Shown here piece by piece: positions 22,501 to 31,784 of a stretch of DNA of 64,000 nucleotides. How positions within the stretch are numbered: position 1 is the stretch's first letter; the number at the start of each line of letters is the position of its first letter. Source of the stretch: Ceriagrion tenellum (lineage: Eukaryota; Arthropoda; Insecta; Odonata; Coenagrionidae). The notes under the pieces were generated by a model, which saw only the letters and a program-made list of their open reading frames with translations, did no database searches and had not been told where the DNA came from. The DNA lies in NCBI GenBank assembly GCA_963169105.1, contig OY720637.1:55884964-55948963 (forward strand), written 5' to 3'. Made by a program: the position numbers and the translations under genes.

Positions 22501-25032
22501 AAAATTAGGTGGAACACAAGGTTCAGGCAGATGGAAAAACTTGAATGGATTACTATGTCAGAGGAACACTCTACCGACTACTTACAAGCAAGTTTCCCCA
22601 AAGTGAATAAGAGACGGAAGGATTACAAAAGCTAAAATTAAGGAAGGAGTTGGACATGGATGCAACATCTCACTTGCACTGTTCAAAATATGCTTGGAGG
22701 AGGCAATCAGATTTGACATAAGAAACAGGATAGAATAGAATCAAGGTTAAATTACTCCACAGAAGAAACCAAAGTCATAGTAGGAAATCGTGATGACCTT
22801 CAAAGATCACAGAATATGAAGGGCCTTGTTCTACTGAGAAATTCAAATGAAAATAAATAAGAAAAAGACCAAAATCCAAGTATGTAAAAGAGAGATGCTC
22901 AACCTGTAGAAGGATGCTGATAATCAAATGAATGGGTAAAATAAAAAATGAAGAAATAAACAAAGGAGTATAAGAGGGAAGGTCCGTATGGATCACCTTA
23001 CACTAAAGGATAACCAGATAGATTGGGAACACCTTAAGGCACAGTGGGTTTTTAACGAGTATGATAGAAGAAATAATTAAGAGGGAAAAAGACTTAAAAT
23101 GAAAGTACACAAGGACTACCAGGGAATATGGGAAATAGAACAAGATAAGGAAAGATGGAAGTTAGCAGATAACCAATCTTAGGATTGAAAAACTAATGAT
23201 GAATGGCGGCTCCATGTAGCAGCATTTCATTTACTGTCATCCAAGGTGTCTTTCAACTAGTTTGTATGCTATTTCCTTTCTTAGGTTACAAGCAGTTTCC
23301 TTCCTGCATTTCCTTGCATCAATGCCATCTGAAGACCTTGCAGCCAATAGATTGCACCTCATAGCAGCTTTCACTCAGCGCCTTGACCTTCAAATTTCAT
23401 TACACTAAGCTCAAAGCTTTTACAACTTCTTCACCTTCATTTCTTAAGCTCTCACATTTCATTCTCTCTTTTAAATACTCCTGAGGCTCAACCTTGCCCA
23501 AATCAAAACTGTCCCACTCTTGTCACACAAGGAACTATTTACTCTCAAACTTGCCTTATTATTATCATACGTAGGCCTGTAATACTCTAACTCTTCACTC
23601 ATCTTCCGCAACTTATTGCCATTTCACCTCGGATAACATCATTATTTATAATCCTTACCAATTTGATTAATATCCTGGGCACTTTCCTTGAAATACTTAT
23701 TAGACTGCTACACAATTCTTCCCAACGTACGAGATCGCATTCTTCCAGCAGTTGGCACATGAGAAGTTCTCAAGCAAGCATTAAGGAATTCACACGATAG
23801 AATAATACAGCCTCAACATTTCTCTGGAAATCCCATCAACACTGACAGCCTTCCCATCTTTAAATAAATTCTCAGCCAGTATGCCATTTCCACTCATCCC
23901 TCTTTCCCCATAGACATATTCTTGAAGCTCACCATCATCACTGTATAGATCTACTAAGATGAAGACTCTCCAACGATCCCTGACATTTGATTCGTCCCAA
24001 ACGTATTTGTCTCTTATACTCTTCAACGGTTTAATTCCCCAAAACTCTCCTCGCTCTTTTCATCCATTTCCAGACTAGCTCTTCATTACCCCTAAAATCA
24101 CTTCACAACTAGTCAAATTCCCACACATTTTCTACTCCACAACTAGACAAATTCCCACACATTTTATTTACGTGGTACCATTAATTCTTCTTCTCACCAT
24201 ACACATCGCATGCCTTCTTTCTCTTGCCCACGTATTAGGCTACTACCAACCTCCGACACCTCTCTTCCTTCCGCCCCAGCAATTTTAACTTCTTCCTTAG
24301 ATTAACTATCGACTTTCATTTTCCTGCTATCCCTTTTCCAATGTAATTACCAATACAAACAATGTTGTTCCATCCAAGTAAAAATCATATGTACTATTTT
24401 ACACAAAGTGTTACAAAATATACCGTACGTACAAGGAATGAGTAATGAATGAACGAGTAGTTACCTGCGGAAAAGCACCGTAATTCCAAATATATCCATG
24501 GTGTGGAAAACAATTAGCAACAAATCTAAGTTTTCCTTTCTTGACGTCTTGTTTTATGGGGTTCAGCGGCTCTTTCAGGGAGATCTGATTACCAAAGGGA
24601 AAGCGAATTAAGGATATAGCAACCATATGTTCAAATTAAGGGCTAATTTTTTAATCGCTGAGTACCTCCATCTTAGCATTTGTCCACCGAGGAACTTCTA
24701 CCACCATGTTAAATATACCTTTAGCAGGATCTACCCAAAGGGGAATGTCATGGAGAGGTGATATGGGCCCAGCATCATTCCCTAAAGAGAAAACCGCCGT
24801 TGTCACACGCTGGGAAACAACGTATTTCAATTGATAAAAGGTCCTTAGAACGTTACTTACTAAAATAGACTCGGTAATCAGTGGTGTTTGGCGCGCCCCG
24901 CTCAACTACCGAAAACATTCTTGATGACTTGGAATATGGAGCACAAAATAATAAATAAGGTCGCCGGATCTGCTCCAGACAGCTTTTGAGCGAACGCGAC
25001 ACGAGAAGAGAGCGTGTAACACGAAAGATCAT
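13481..25032 (-). CDS. Soluble inorganic pyrophosphatase, eight exons, C-terminal exon not found
   Basis: It hydrolyses pyrophosphate to two phosphates, driving biosynthesis forward. The insect orthologue (Nurf-38) is also a chromatin-remodelling subunit. Exons, in transcription order: 25032-24861, 24781-24666, 24584-24465, 20087-20001, 19697-19634, 19552-19490, 14894-14681 and 13590-13481. All introns are GT-AG and phases match throughout. Family landmarks appear in order: HDIPLW, EVPRWTNAKME, NPIKQDVKKGKLR, GYIWNYG, the metal-binding signature DNDPIDV, DEGETDWK, IDVNDP, and WFKIYKIPDGKPENQF. All expected metal and phosphate ligands are present (the three Asp of GDNDPID, the Asp of NDP, Lys of NPIK, Arg of KLR, Tyr-Lys of IYK). 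From the downstream ATG the exons give about 277 residues; the human enzyme has 289, so only a short C-terminus is missing. Confidence 0.95.
13591..14680. other. Intron between pyrophosphatase exons 7 and 8
   Basis: AT-rich sequence without a recognisable element. The sequence at 14370-14640 is moderately GC-richer but I see no homology in it. Confidence 0.6.
14681..14894 (-). CDS. Pyrophosphatase exon 7
   Basis: 214 bases from DVEDIEKKLPGLLKATVEWF through IYKIPDGKPENQFAF to VNTHEIS, ending two bases into a Cys codon. It carries the substrate-binding Tyr-Lys pair. The preceding intron (19489-14895) is the largest and holds the Tigger element and a LINE remnant. Confidence 0.95.
15230..16440 (-). 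mobile_element. Decayed non-LTR retrotransposon (reverse transcriptase part)
   Basis: On the minus strand near 16120-15950 a frame reads AYSADDLALVCLLAKWLESL and continues NVLEVHFKRQGMKIYL, the Asp-Asp active-site block and following helix of a LINE reverse transcriptase. A YLGS-like motif follows near 15880. The plus strand is CT-rich throughout, as expected for an antisense LINE. Many stops and frame breaks show it is old. It lies within the intron between exons 6 and 7. Confidence 0.7.
18019..18110 (-). mobile_element. Possible SINE fragment
   Basis: On the minus strand a B-box-like GTGGGTTTACATCCCGG is preceded by a tRNA-like stretch and a small hairpin (AGCTAGATGTCTCTCTAGC). It joins the small open frame described next. 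The identification is weak. Confidence 0.35.
18111..18359 (-). CDS. 82-codon open frame with nuclear-localisation-like start, function unknown
   Basis: The frame begins MAPKKRKLASVEEIDAAYTS, a classic basic nuclear-import motif followed by an acidic Ser stretch (SSDEES). It then becomes strongly basic with an internal short repeat (KGMYQRMYQMV). Codon use is balanced and GC-richer than its surroundings, as in real coding sequence. It lies in the 3' half of the Tigger element on the opposite strand and is followed by SINE-like sequence. It may be a gene fragment carried by a retrotransposed chimera, part of another element, or chance. I do not recognise the protein. Confidence 0.3.
   Translation of the reverse strand: MAPKKRKLASVEEIDAAYTSSDEESRVECKWRLNRCRAKRKGMYQRMYQMVTGEGWATRTSRAYVKREGIPMRQKSAMRSPT
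19490..19552 (-). CDS. Pyrophosphatase exon 6
   Basis: 63 bases that complete the Gly begun in exon 5 and encode ETDWKIIAIDVNDPLAEFLN, ending one base into an Asp codon. The Asp of VNDP is a further metal ligand. The donor is GTAAGT. Confidence 0.93.
19634..19697 (-). CDS. Pyrophosphatase exon 5
   Basis: 64 bases encoding VAKRGDVVQVKVLGALALID, plus Glu and the first base of Gly. The acceptor is TTGTCTAG and the donor is GTATTT. Confidence 0.93.
20001..20087 (-). CDS. Pyrophosphatase exon 4, metal-binding signature
   Basis: 29 complete codons from TWENPDVTDESTGCKGDNDP to EIGYR. It contains the family signature DNDPIDV, whose Asp residues coordinate the catalytic magnesium ions. The preceding intron (24464-20088) is the second largest and is packed with LINE debris, a MITE and a foldback. 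Confidence 0.95.
20170..21320 (-). mobile_element. Decayed LINE sequence in the intron between exons 3 and 4
   Basis: The plus strand is CT-rich with short open frames and shares words with the other antisense LINE remnants, for example CCTTGTATCAATGCCATCTG at about 21265, which nearly recurs at about 23318. No active-site motif survives that I can read. Confidence 0.45.
21820..21914. repeat. Short foldback (hairpin) element
   Basis: Two arms of about 43 bases, differing at only a few positions, are separated by nine bases. The arms include GAAAAAATCATCCGCCTTA and its complement. The whole could fold into a long hairpin. Its parent family is unknown; the right arm resembles the segment after the B box of tRNA-derived SINEs. 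Confidence 0.8.
22057..22300. mobile_element. piggyBac-type MITE with TTAA target duplication
   Basis: A 236-bp palindromic insertion is flanked by TTAA on both sides (22057-22060 and 22297-22300). The ends are inverted copies: left CCCTTTGAACGTGGCATGAC, right (complement) TCCTTTGAACTTGGAATGAC. Almost the whole length is self-complementary, with repeated GATATCAC/GTGATATC words. The TTAA duplication and CCYTTTGAAC ends point to mobilisation by a piggyBac transposase different from the one at 6-11 kb, whose ends read CCGCTTCCC. Confidence 0.85.
23215..24350 (-). mobile_element. Decayed LINE, endonuclease-RT linker region
   Basis: The minus strand at 24026-23790 reads DESNVRDRWRVFILVDLYSD and later KDGKAVSVDGISREML. 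These match the widely conserved LINE block in which an RW..YF.DLYSD stretch precedes GKA.GVDGI..EML at the start of the reverse transcriptase. Stops break it on both sides. It may belong with the fragment at 20170-21320, split by the plus-strand LINE between them. Confidence 0.65.
24465..24584 (-). CDS. Pyrophosphatase exon 3
   Basis: Exactly 40 codons from ISLKEPLNPIKQDVKKGK to NYGAFPQ, in phase at both ends. It holds the active-site Lys of NPIKQD, the Arg of KLRFVAN and the Tyr of GYIWNYG. Confidence 0.95.
24666..24781 (-). CDS. Pyrophosphatase exon 2
   Basis: The exon encodes NDAGPISPLHDIPLWVDP and then the strand-forming block ending EVPRWTNAKME. The acceptor (TTCTCTTTAG) supplies the two bases that complete an Arg codon begun in exon 1. 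The exon ends on a complete codon before GTACTC. Confidence 0.93.
24861..25032 (-). CDS. Pyrophosphatase exon 1, with two candidate start codons
   Basis: The upstream ATG at 25030-25032 (context GCGCCATGA) opens MIFRVTRSLLVSRSLKSC, rich in Arg and Ser, without acids for over 15 residues, and resembling a mitochondrial targeting leader. A second ATG at 24916-24918 (A at -3) opens MFSVVERGAPNTTDYRVYF, which lines up with the N-terminus of cytosolic family members. The frame is open further up to an ATG at 25090-25092. The exon ends one base into a codon before GTAAGT. Alternative starts could give both mitochondrial and cytosolic or nuclear forms from one gene; this is inference. Confidence 0.85.
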
Positions 25033-25092
25033 GGCGCCATCTTCAACAGTTAAACAAAAGCCTATCGCAGAGCACTCGGGCGACTCCAGCAA

Positions 25093-26454
25093 TCCTTTTA
25101 AATTGTGAAATCCTGGTTATCACGAGCGCAAAATAAAAATCACGGATGGAGATAAGCCAAATAAGTATTTTTGTTCAATAATGCTGCTAAATAAGTGAAT
25201 AGCGTCACAATAATCCATGCACCCCCAATTCAATGACCTAATTCATCCCATCGCTCCTGAATTTTTCGCAGTCAGTTACGAGGAGTAAAAATATTGAAAC
25301 TTGATGGATAAATGAAAAATATTCGTGCAAGTAACCATATCGTTCAAATCAGCATCGTACTATTATGAAGCATGAATAACACAGTTTTCTCCACCTTTTT
25401 TTTAGGTCAATATACATTTGCTCGTTATCAGCCAAACTCTTGGAATTTCGATTGATTCTCCAAATATTCTTCTTCGAAAAAACTGTGACCCATGTCTCTT
25501 CATTCACTCTCGCCCATACTCCTGGCATATTGGACCTATAAAAATAATCTTTCAATAAGTATCTAGAATTCTCAACTAACTGCACAGCCGATCGCTAAGC
25601 TATATTTAAATATGAGCGATTCCTCGATGAGTTATGGTATGCCAATATTCTTTCACGCGGGATTTAAAAATATTGGACGAATCGGGGACAAACTTTCGTT
25701 TAAATTTACCTTTAAAAAGGCTGTAAGAAAAATAATTGTTTTCATATCAAAGTGGAACACCAGTTTTTATTAGTTGCCTTTAAAAAATAATGTTCAGGAA
25801 CAGGTACATCTGCGTTCCAAAATTGAATTTTGCGCCTTACTATATTATCTATCCAATTTAGGTACGTTTTCGGTAGCGAACTTTGAACTTCGCTTATCCA
25901 AAGTGAGCTAACATCTCTTAGGACTGTGGAAAAATAAGTTCACGCAGCACTCTTCCATACCCTCGTGTCACAGATGCATTTTGAAAAGGCCTAATAGATA
26001 ACTGTCAATGCGGAGATTCATGTGATTGAACGCACTTTCCTGGGTAAGCGGAACAAGGCATCGGGCCAAAAGGCTGCGTACGTGTTAATTACATAACAGC
26101 AACTCATTCGGAATCGCTAAAGGCCCTACAAAAGGCAACCAACCATTCTTAAGCCAATTTATTATTTCCACTTCCACCCTTGGGGGACAAACCAGCCAAA
26201 CTTGAGCAAGGAAATATGTTTGTTTTGAAGACAAGTGCAAGTACATATTGCCCGGGCAGGCAGAGATTGACTTTCCGAATCGGAGGTGTGCGATCGCGGT
26301 CAATAAAAGATCTCATTATATCTCAACCATATGATATGAAGTAGGGAGATACATGAGGGACGTAGAAATTGGGGTTGGGAATTGTCTACAAACGCCGTTT
26401 CATTCTTCAGACTTACCTCTCTTCATGTCATCCGTAAAGCTTTTTCTGAAGAAA
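25093..26454. other. No gene recognised; upstream of the pyrophosphatase gene
   Basis: The promoter of the pyrophosphatase gene should lie in the first few hundred bases, but I see no clear TATA box. A 78-codon minus-strand frame at 25585-25349 (core PGVWARVNEETWVTVFSKKN) reads like protein but matches nothing I know. Confidence 0.45.
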
Positions 26455-27120
26455 AATAATCATAGGAAAACAAAAGTAATGAGATTCTCTAGGACAAAGA
26501 AAGCGAGTCTGGCCATTAAAGTTGGAGGATAAAAATTCGTGCAAGTAGAGAAATTTAGTTACTTATGTAGTGCGCTAGAGGAAAACGGACATAGTAGCAA
26601 AGGCATACGGAGGAGAATAGAACTAGCTGAGGAGGCGTTTAGCAATAGAAGGGTGTTGATAACGGGGAACTTGGGTAAGGATATGAAGAAGAGGCTGGTG
26701 AAGAGCTTGATATAGAGCGTAGCGTTGTATGATGCATAAACGTGGAGCCTCAGAAAGGAGGACGAGAATATGATGCAAGCATTTGAGATGTGGGTATGTA
26801 GAAGGATGGAGAAGGTTAGGTGGACGGATAGGAAGACTAACGAGGAAGTGCTTGAGATGGTGGGCGAGGAAAGGAAACTTCTGAATCAAATCCGGGTTAG
26901 GCAGGGTAGATGGCTGAAGGGTGTTATAAAGGGCGATGGGCTGCTCAAGAATGTGATAGAGGGAAGGATGCTGGGCAAGCGTGGAAATGGAAGAAAGAAA
27001 ATAGGTTTCATAGACAGGACGAAAAAGGTCAAATCGAAAAAGGATATACTGAAGGGGGATGGGCCCCTGAATGAGTAGAGGACCGGGAGGAGATCCTCTG
27101 ACATTCAGTAAATCCTACCT
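26455..27120 (+). mobile_element. LINE 3' portion: C-terminal part of an endonuclease-reverse transcriptase
   Basis: The frame runs VEKFSYLCSALEENGHSSKG, then after two stops LRKEDENMMQAFEMWVCRRM, EVLEMVGEERKLL and GDGLLKNVIEGRMLGKRGNG, ending at a stop at 27076. This is the highly repeated C-terminus of insect non-LTR retrotransposons. The 3' end (CTACCTTAACCGGTAGAATAC near 27130) is shared with the inverted copy at 50690. It is 5'-truncated, as is usual for LINEs. Confidence 0.85.
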
Positions 27121-28984
27121 TAACCGGTAGAATACTTTTAAAAAATTGCTGTACCTAGTAACAGTTACATCTGCATTATTCCACCATATCGAAACACAAT
27201 ACAAGAGAACCACAGACTTGGACGTAATTCAGCGTGCTAGCCGTATTATATACTATTTAAGCAAAGGTGCGGCATATGAACCATTTTCCAGATATTGCTT
27301 TTTTTCCTTCACCTCAAATTATTGCTCACCATTTTACGTTTTCATGAGGAAGTCCTTTTTACCCGAACGATCAACGAACGGAAAAGAAAAACAGTGTTAA
27401 GAGAGAGGCGATTTAAGATAAGAAATCAGATAAGAAACGAGCTATTACAACCAACCTTGACCGATAGAGCACTAATCTTGATCACTTTACGGCAGCGTAG
27501 ACCCAAGTTCATCAGCTGTCAGATGTCACACAACCTAGAATGTTCATAAATTAATCCTTAGAGCTTAAGACTACATGTCTTCCCTATATCATTGGCAATA
27601 GAAAAATGCAATATATCCGCCGGAATGAGGTAAGTAGTCGAATTTTTGTTGTTCTCCCATCGCGGGAAAGGTACACATAATGAATTACTTATTGGCAAGG
27701 TTGACGCGTAATGAAAAGCATTTACTCACAGTGTAAAACAATTGCATACACGATACCACTATACTGAAATACTTCAAAATATCTGTATTCTTGAGGTGGT
27801 GTATAGAAAAACACTTGCAAATGAATCCACATAAAACTATTCGGGCGTTGGCTGTGCACAGACTTAAGATGTAGCGAATGAGTCAATGTTTATAGTAATT
27901 GTCTTTATATATGTGTTAGTTTTGAGCCATAGGGTGGACGATTTTTAGAATTTCACATACAAATTTTCAGGTGACCGAGATCTAGCAACATCTGATTTAT
28001 GCTCAGAGAATTAGAATTCGAGCAAGAGTGAGATGGCCATAACGTGGGGATTAGGCAACTTGCAATCAGGTTATTCAAAAGCGAAGAAGTAATGGAAAGG
28101 AAAAAAAAATCAAACCTTACTTTTAGAGTAAAATACAAATGTGGGTTTAACTGCCACTGAAGGTACATACAAAATAAACTTAAAACATAAAATCAACTCC
28201 GCGACGGGCTTTGAAAAAACTGTTAATTAGATATTTCGTAAATAGATTAATGCGTATTAGGAACCTAGGACAAAGGCCGCGGTTTAACACTTAGAGTGCT
28301 ATGAGCATAATGGCACTTCCTCTTATATTTTCTGAGAACGATGGACGTGCTAGGACGTCCATGGAATATCATGATTGAACGACAGCTGGATGTAATTGTA
28401 TGGCAGCAATCTTTCTGGTAGACATACATATGACCACTAAGTGGCAATATAAAGTTTAATACTTAATAAAAGTTCATAAACCTAGATTTAAGAGAGTCTT
28501 ACTTCACAATCCAGGTAAGTGTGTAAAATCCTATTTCTCTGAGAGGACCTTCAATTAAAATCCCAGCACGTTAAGTGTTTAAGTACGCTTCCAATGACCT
28601 ATCGAAGTAGGATACATAATATAGTATGGCGCGAAATTCAATTCCGGAACGCAGTCGTACCAGCTATTCTTTACCATTAGTTTTCTTATAGGCAACTAAT
28701 TAAAAATGGCGTTTCAATTATGCACGAATATTATTTTTATAGCCTTTTTGAAGATAAAATTAAACGAAAATTTGTCTCCGATTGGTCTAATATTCTTTTG
28801 ATCCACCGTGAACGTGTGATGACATACCATATTTCATTGAAGAATCGAACAAACCAGCCTTGGGAATGCAAGATTGTAAGTTTACCTACAGACAATTTTA
28901 AGTTTAGTAATCAATTATAATTATCTCGACCAACAAAATTCAGATATAATAAGATTCTTAATTATTTGATCATTAATATATTTA
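27121..28984. other. No gene recognised
   Basis: AT-rich non-coding sequence with only short, chance-like open frames on both strands. Confidence 0.5.
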
Positions 28985-29365
28985 ACTCACAGCCAACGTT
29001 GCGCCAAATAATTTGGCGTCTTCAAGGCTTTGTAACACAAAACAAAGAGACATACAGCCAGGTAATTATACAAATACTAGTACAAAAGGAGAGGAATCGA
29101 AAGTTTCCCTACCATTGAGCTTAATATTGAACAGTAACAAAGTAAATAACAACTCCAAACAAACAAAATTTAAATTAACATACACCGTTTACAAATTTAA
29201 AAAAAATATAAATAAATAAATAGATATAAAATTAATAATTCACAATTTTAAACACATAAAACAAATATAAAATCAAAGTTAGCGTTGGCATTGATATTAT
29301 TAGTTTTTTTATAAAGTCCTGAAGATGCCAAAACATTGGGCGAAACGTAGGCTGTGAGCTTTACA
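28985..29365 (+). mobile_element. Short Penelope-type foldback with a hammerhead-like core
   Basis: The segment at 28985-29032 is an inverted, diverged copy of 29310-29362; both contain the CTCACAGCC ... GGCTGTGAG pair. The right copy carries CTGAAGA (29319-29325), a short stem-loop (GCC...GGC) and GAAA (29342-29345), the conserved core of a hammerhead ribozyme. An inverted partial terminal repeat on the left and a hammerhead-bearing repeat on the right are what PLE insertions commonly leave. About 280 bp of AT-rich sequence without coding content lies between them. Confidence 0.55.
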
Positions 29366-31784
29366 TAGTAATGACCAAATATTCAAGAACCTTAATGCTC
29401 TTGCTATGCTGCTGCAATTTCCATACGCAGTTGTCTCTGCGACAACCGTATGACCCTGAATCACCTTTTCAAACCACTTTTGCTTCCTCGTGATAATTTC
29501 CTTTCATTCCTACCAACTCAACTGCTTCTTTTGTCTTCCATCAATCGATCCTTCCTTCTCCACACGCAATCAATCGTGCGAAGCCTGTTGCATAACCGCT
29601 TTTTCCTCTTCTTTTCTCCATTATTCATTCACTTTCTCCCTCCCTCTCTCTCTCTCTCTCCCTCTCTATCTCTCTCTCTCCATCCCCTCTCCTTCCCTCA
29701 CCCGCAGAAACAGAAGCTAAGTCAGTTGCGCAACCTACTCGCTGTAATGATTATTTCTCCTCACCCGAACCCCTATACAGGAAAGGGAGATTTTTTTATA
29801 TGGACTTTGTCCGTTTCCACGCTAAGTGGAAGGAAGGATGGATATGCGCCGCCGCTGCCGGCTGCCCATGAAGGAAGAGGAGAACGAACTTTTTCGAGTG
29901 AGTTATGTAATCCAATCACTTAGGAGGGAAGGGTGGATGCGATGTATTTTTTTTCATAGAATGACGGCTATCATCGTAATTAGTCGACCTGACGAGAAGA
30001 AAAATTGAATGAATGTGTATGTACGTGGGTAAGCACGTAATGAATGCATTTTTGACGGCCGTCTTTTCTTTCCGGCTCCGTATGTCAGCCTCTTCGTCGA
30101 GTTTTTCTTTTCGTTATTCTCCGAGCCAAGGACGAGTGGGCGTTCGCCGCTAGGAGTTAAGAGCTTATTGGGTTTTCTTTCCGACCCCCCCACTTGCGCG
30201 TCCACAATTCCGTCGGGGACAAGGTGACGTATTTACGGGGTCCGGCCGGATGTCCGAGAGGGATCAAGCTCTCTCGGCTGCGATGGGGATGTGCGGCGTG
30301 GGTTGTAGCTCAAAAGGTTTGCTTCCCTCTCCCCCGGGGATGCACTTAAGATGTTGTACGTGTACGTGAGGAGCATGCGAGGCGGGCGGTGCATGCCACG
30401 GCGATAATGCAGCCCTCGCGAAGTCACCATGCAAGTCTACGGATAAGGTTTGGAAAAAGGGTGGAGGGAGAGGGAGCCCTCAGCGGAAAATTTTTTTTTG
30501 AGGTGGATCTGGTTTGACTGCGTGAGTCAAGACAAATACTAATTCACACATTTTTGTACGTTCGGTTAAAAAAAATCCTACTCTCGCAGAAGAAATGGGT
30601 TACTTATGGAAAATCAATATGTAGACGCGAAACATGCAGATTCATCCCTGAATATATTTATGACGACCACATTTGTGCAACCACAGGAGCCGACTGCAGC
30701 GCCATTTGCATCGAACTACCGCATTTTGACTCCAATTACGGCAGTAATTCGCTCATAAATTAAAAATAAATTCGATGTAAGATGCCTATATTTTATTTTT
30801 ATTCAACTTCCCAATACTTTTAGCTTCTTAAACACTGTTTTAATTAATAGATCGAATATGTTTTCTCGTTCAAATTGACGTTTTTTGGTGTATTCTGAGC
30901 AATCTCCATAAGAGCCCATGTTAAAATCCCCACTATCAAGGCTGAATAACAGTAGAACTAGCCAGGAATTCTTATTTTATTTTCAACTCAGTTTATAAAA
31001 CGCACTTCAAAGATTCCTGTTTATAAATTTGGATACATTTTTTGATTTTCCAGTTTTCATGAAATCTGGAGAGAAAGACCCTGTGGCAAGAGCCACATTA
31101 AGGTGGCTCCACCGTTAAAGGACTTAAACACCATTTCATTCAGTTCTGGGTGCACATAGAAAAACAAGTCTTCCCCTGATATGAACAACAAAATTTTGCT
31201 TTTCCGAGCTATTTTTTCTACTACATGAACTTGAAGTTACATTGTGTTCAATTGTAGAATGAGAGAGACAAGAGTAAACAAGTTTTTCTGTCAATTAAAA
31301 AATGTAATTTTCATAGAAAAATATTCTCAAGATGAGAAAACTGCTAGGAAATCATTTACAATTATATAGCATCACCTTACCGGCCTTATATCTTTAGTTA
31401 TTCGTCAATTACGGCGAAAATTGAAGTAAAAATGTGGTAAATACCTCGAAATGGCGCTGCAATCGGCGTCCATGACCCTAAAAAACTGACCAATAAAAAT
31501 ATATTCGATGAATAATCGCAATAATATGATCCACAATTTTGGCTTTCAATAATAAACACATCCCGTCTATGAAAGCATGATTTTTTTGAACTAGCTCAAC
31601 AAAATGATGAAATTTAGCATTTGTTTTGACTCACATAGTCGCGATGGAACAACCTTAATCAGTAATACTTTTTTGACGTCACCCACTGAGGAGAGACTAG
31701 GAATTTTCGGCAAAAGAACTGTTCACCTAGAGGTACATGGAGAGGGCATTAAGCCATCAAACGGAAACCTGACAGTCGAAATAT
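29366..31784. other. Non-coding stretch with a CT microsatellite and a GC-rich segment
   Basis: A CT-rich microsatellite lies at about 29640-29700. From about 30030 to 30480 the sequence is GC-rich with many CpGs (GGCCGTC, CCGGCCGG, GGCGGGCGG), unlike its neighbours. I see no coding region in it; it could be an unmethylated promoter-like island or part of an unknown element. Confidence 0.5.

Larger units (their letters stand above)
21340..23206 (+). mobile_element. Decayed non-LTR retrotransposon, interrupted by a MITE
   Basis: Plus-strand fragments read like a LINE reverse transcriptase: QFGFMKNRKNREITLCQ near 22365 resembles the common QFGFRKGRGT-type block. The 3' end carries the word CCAATCTTAGGATTGAAAAA near 23172, which recurs inverted at about 47450. 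The frame is broken many times. A 236-bp MITE at 22061-22296 and a 95-bp foldback at 21820-21914 are inserted within it. Confidence 0.6.
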
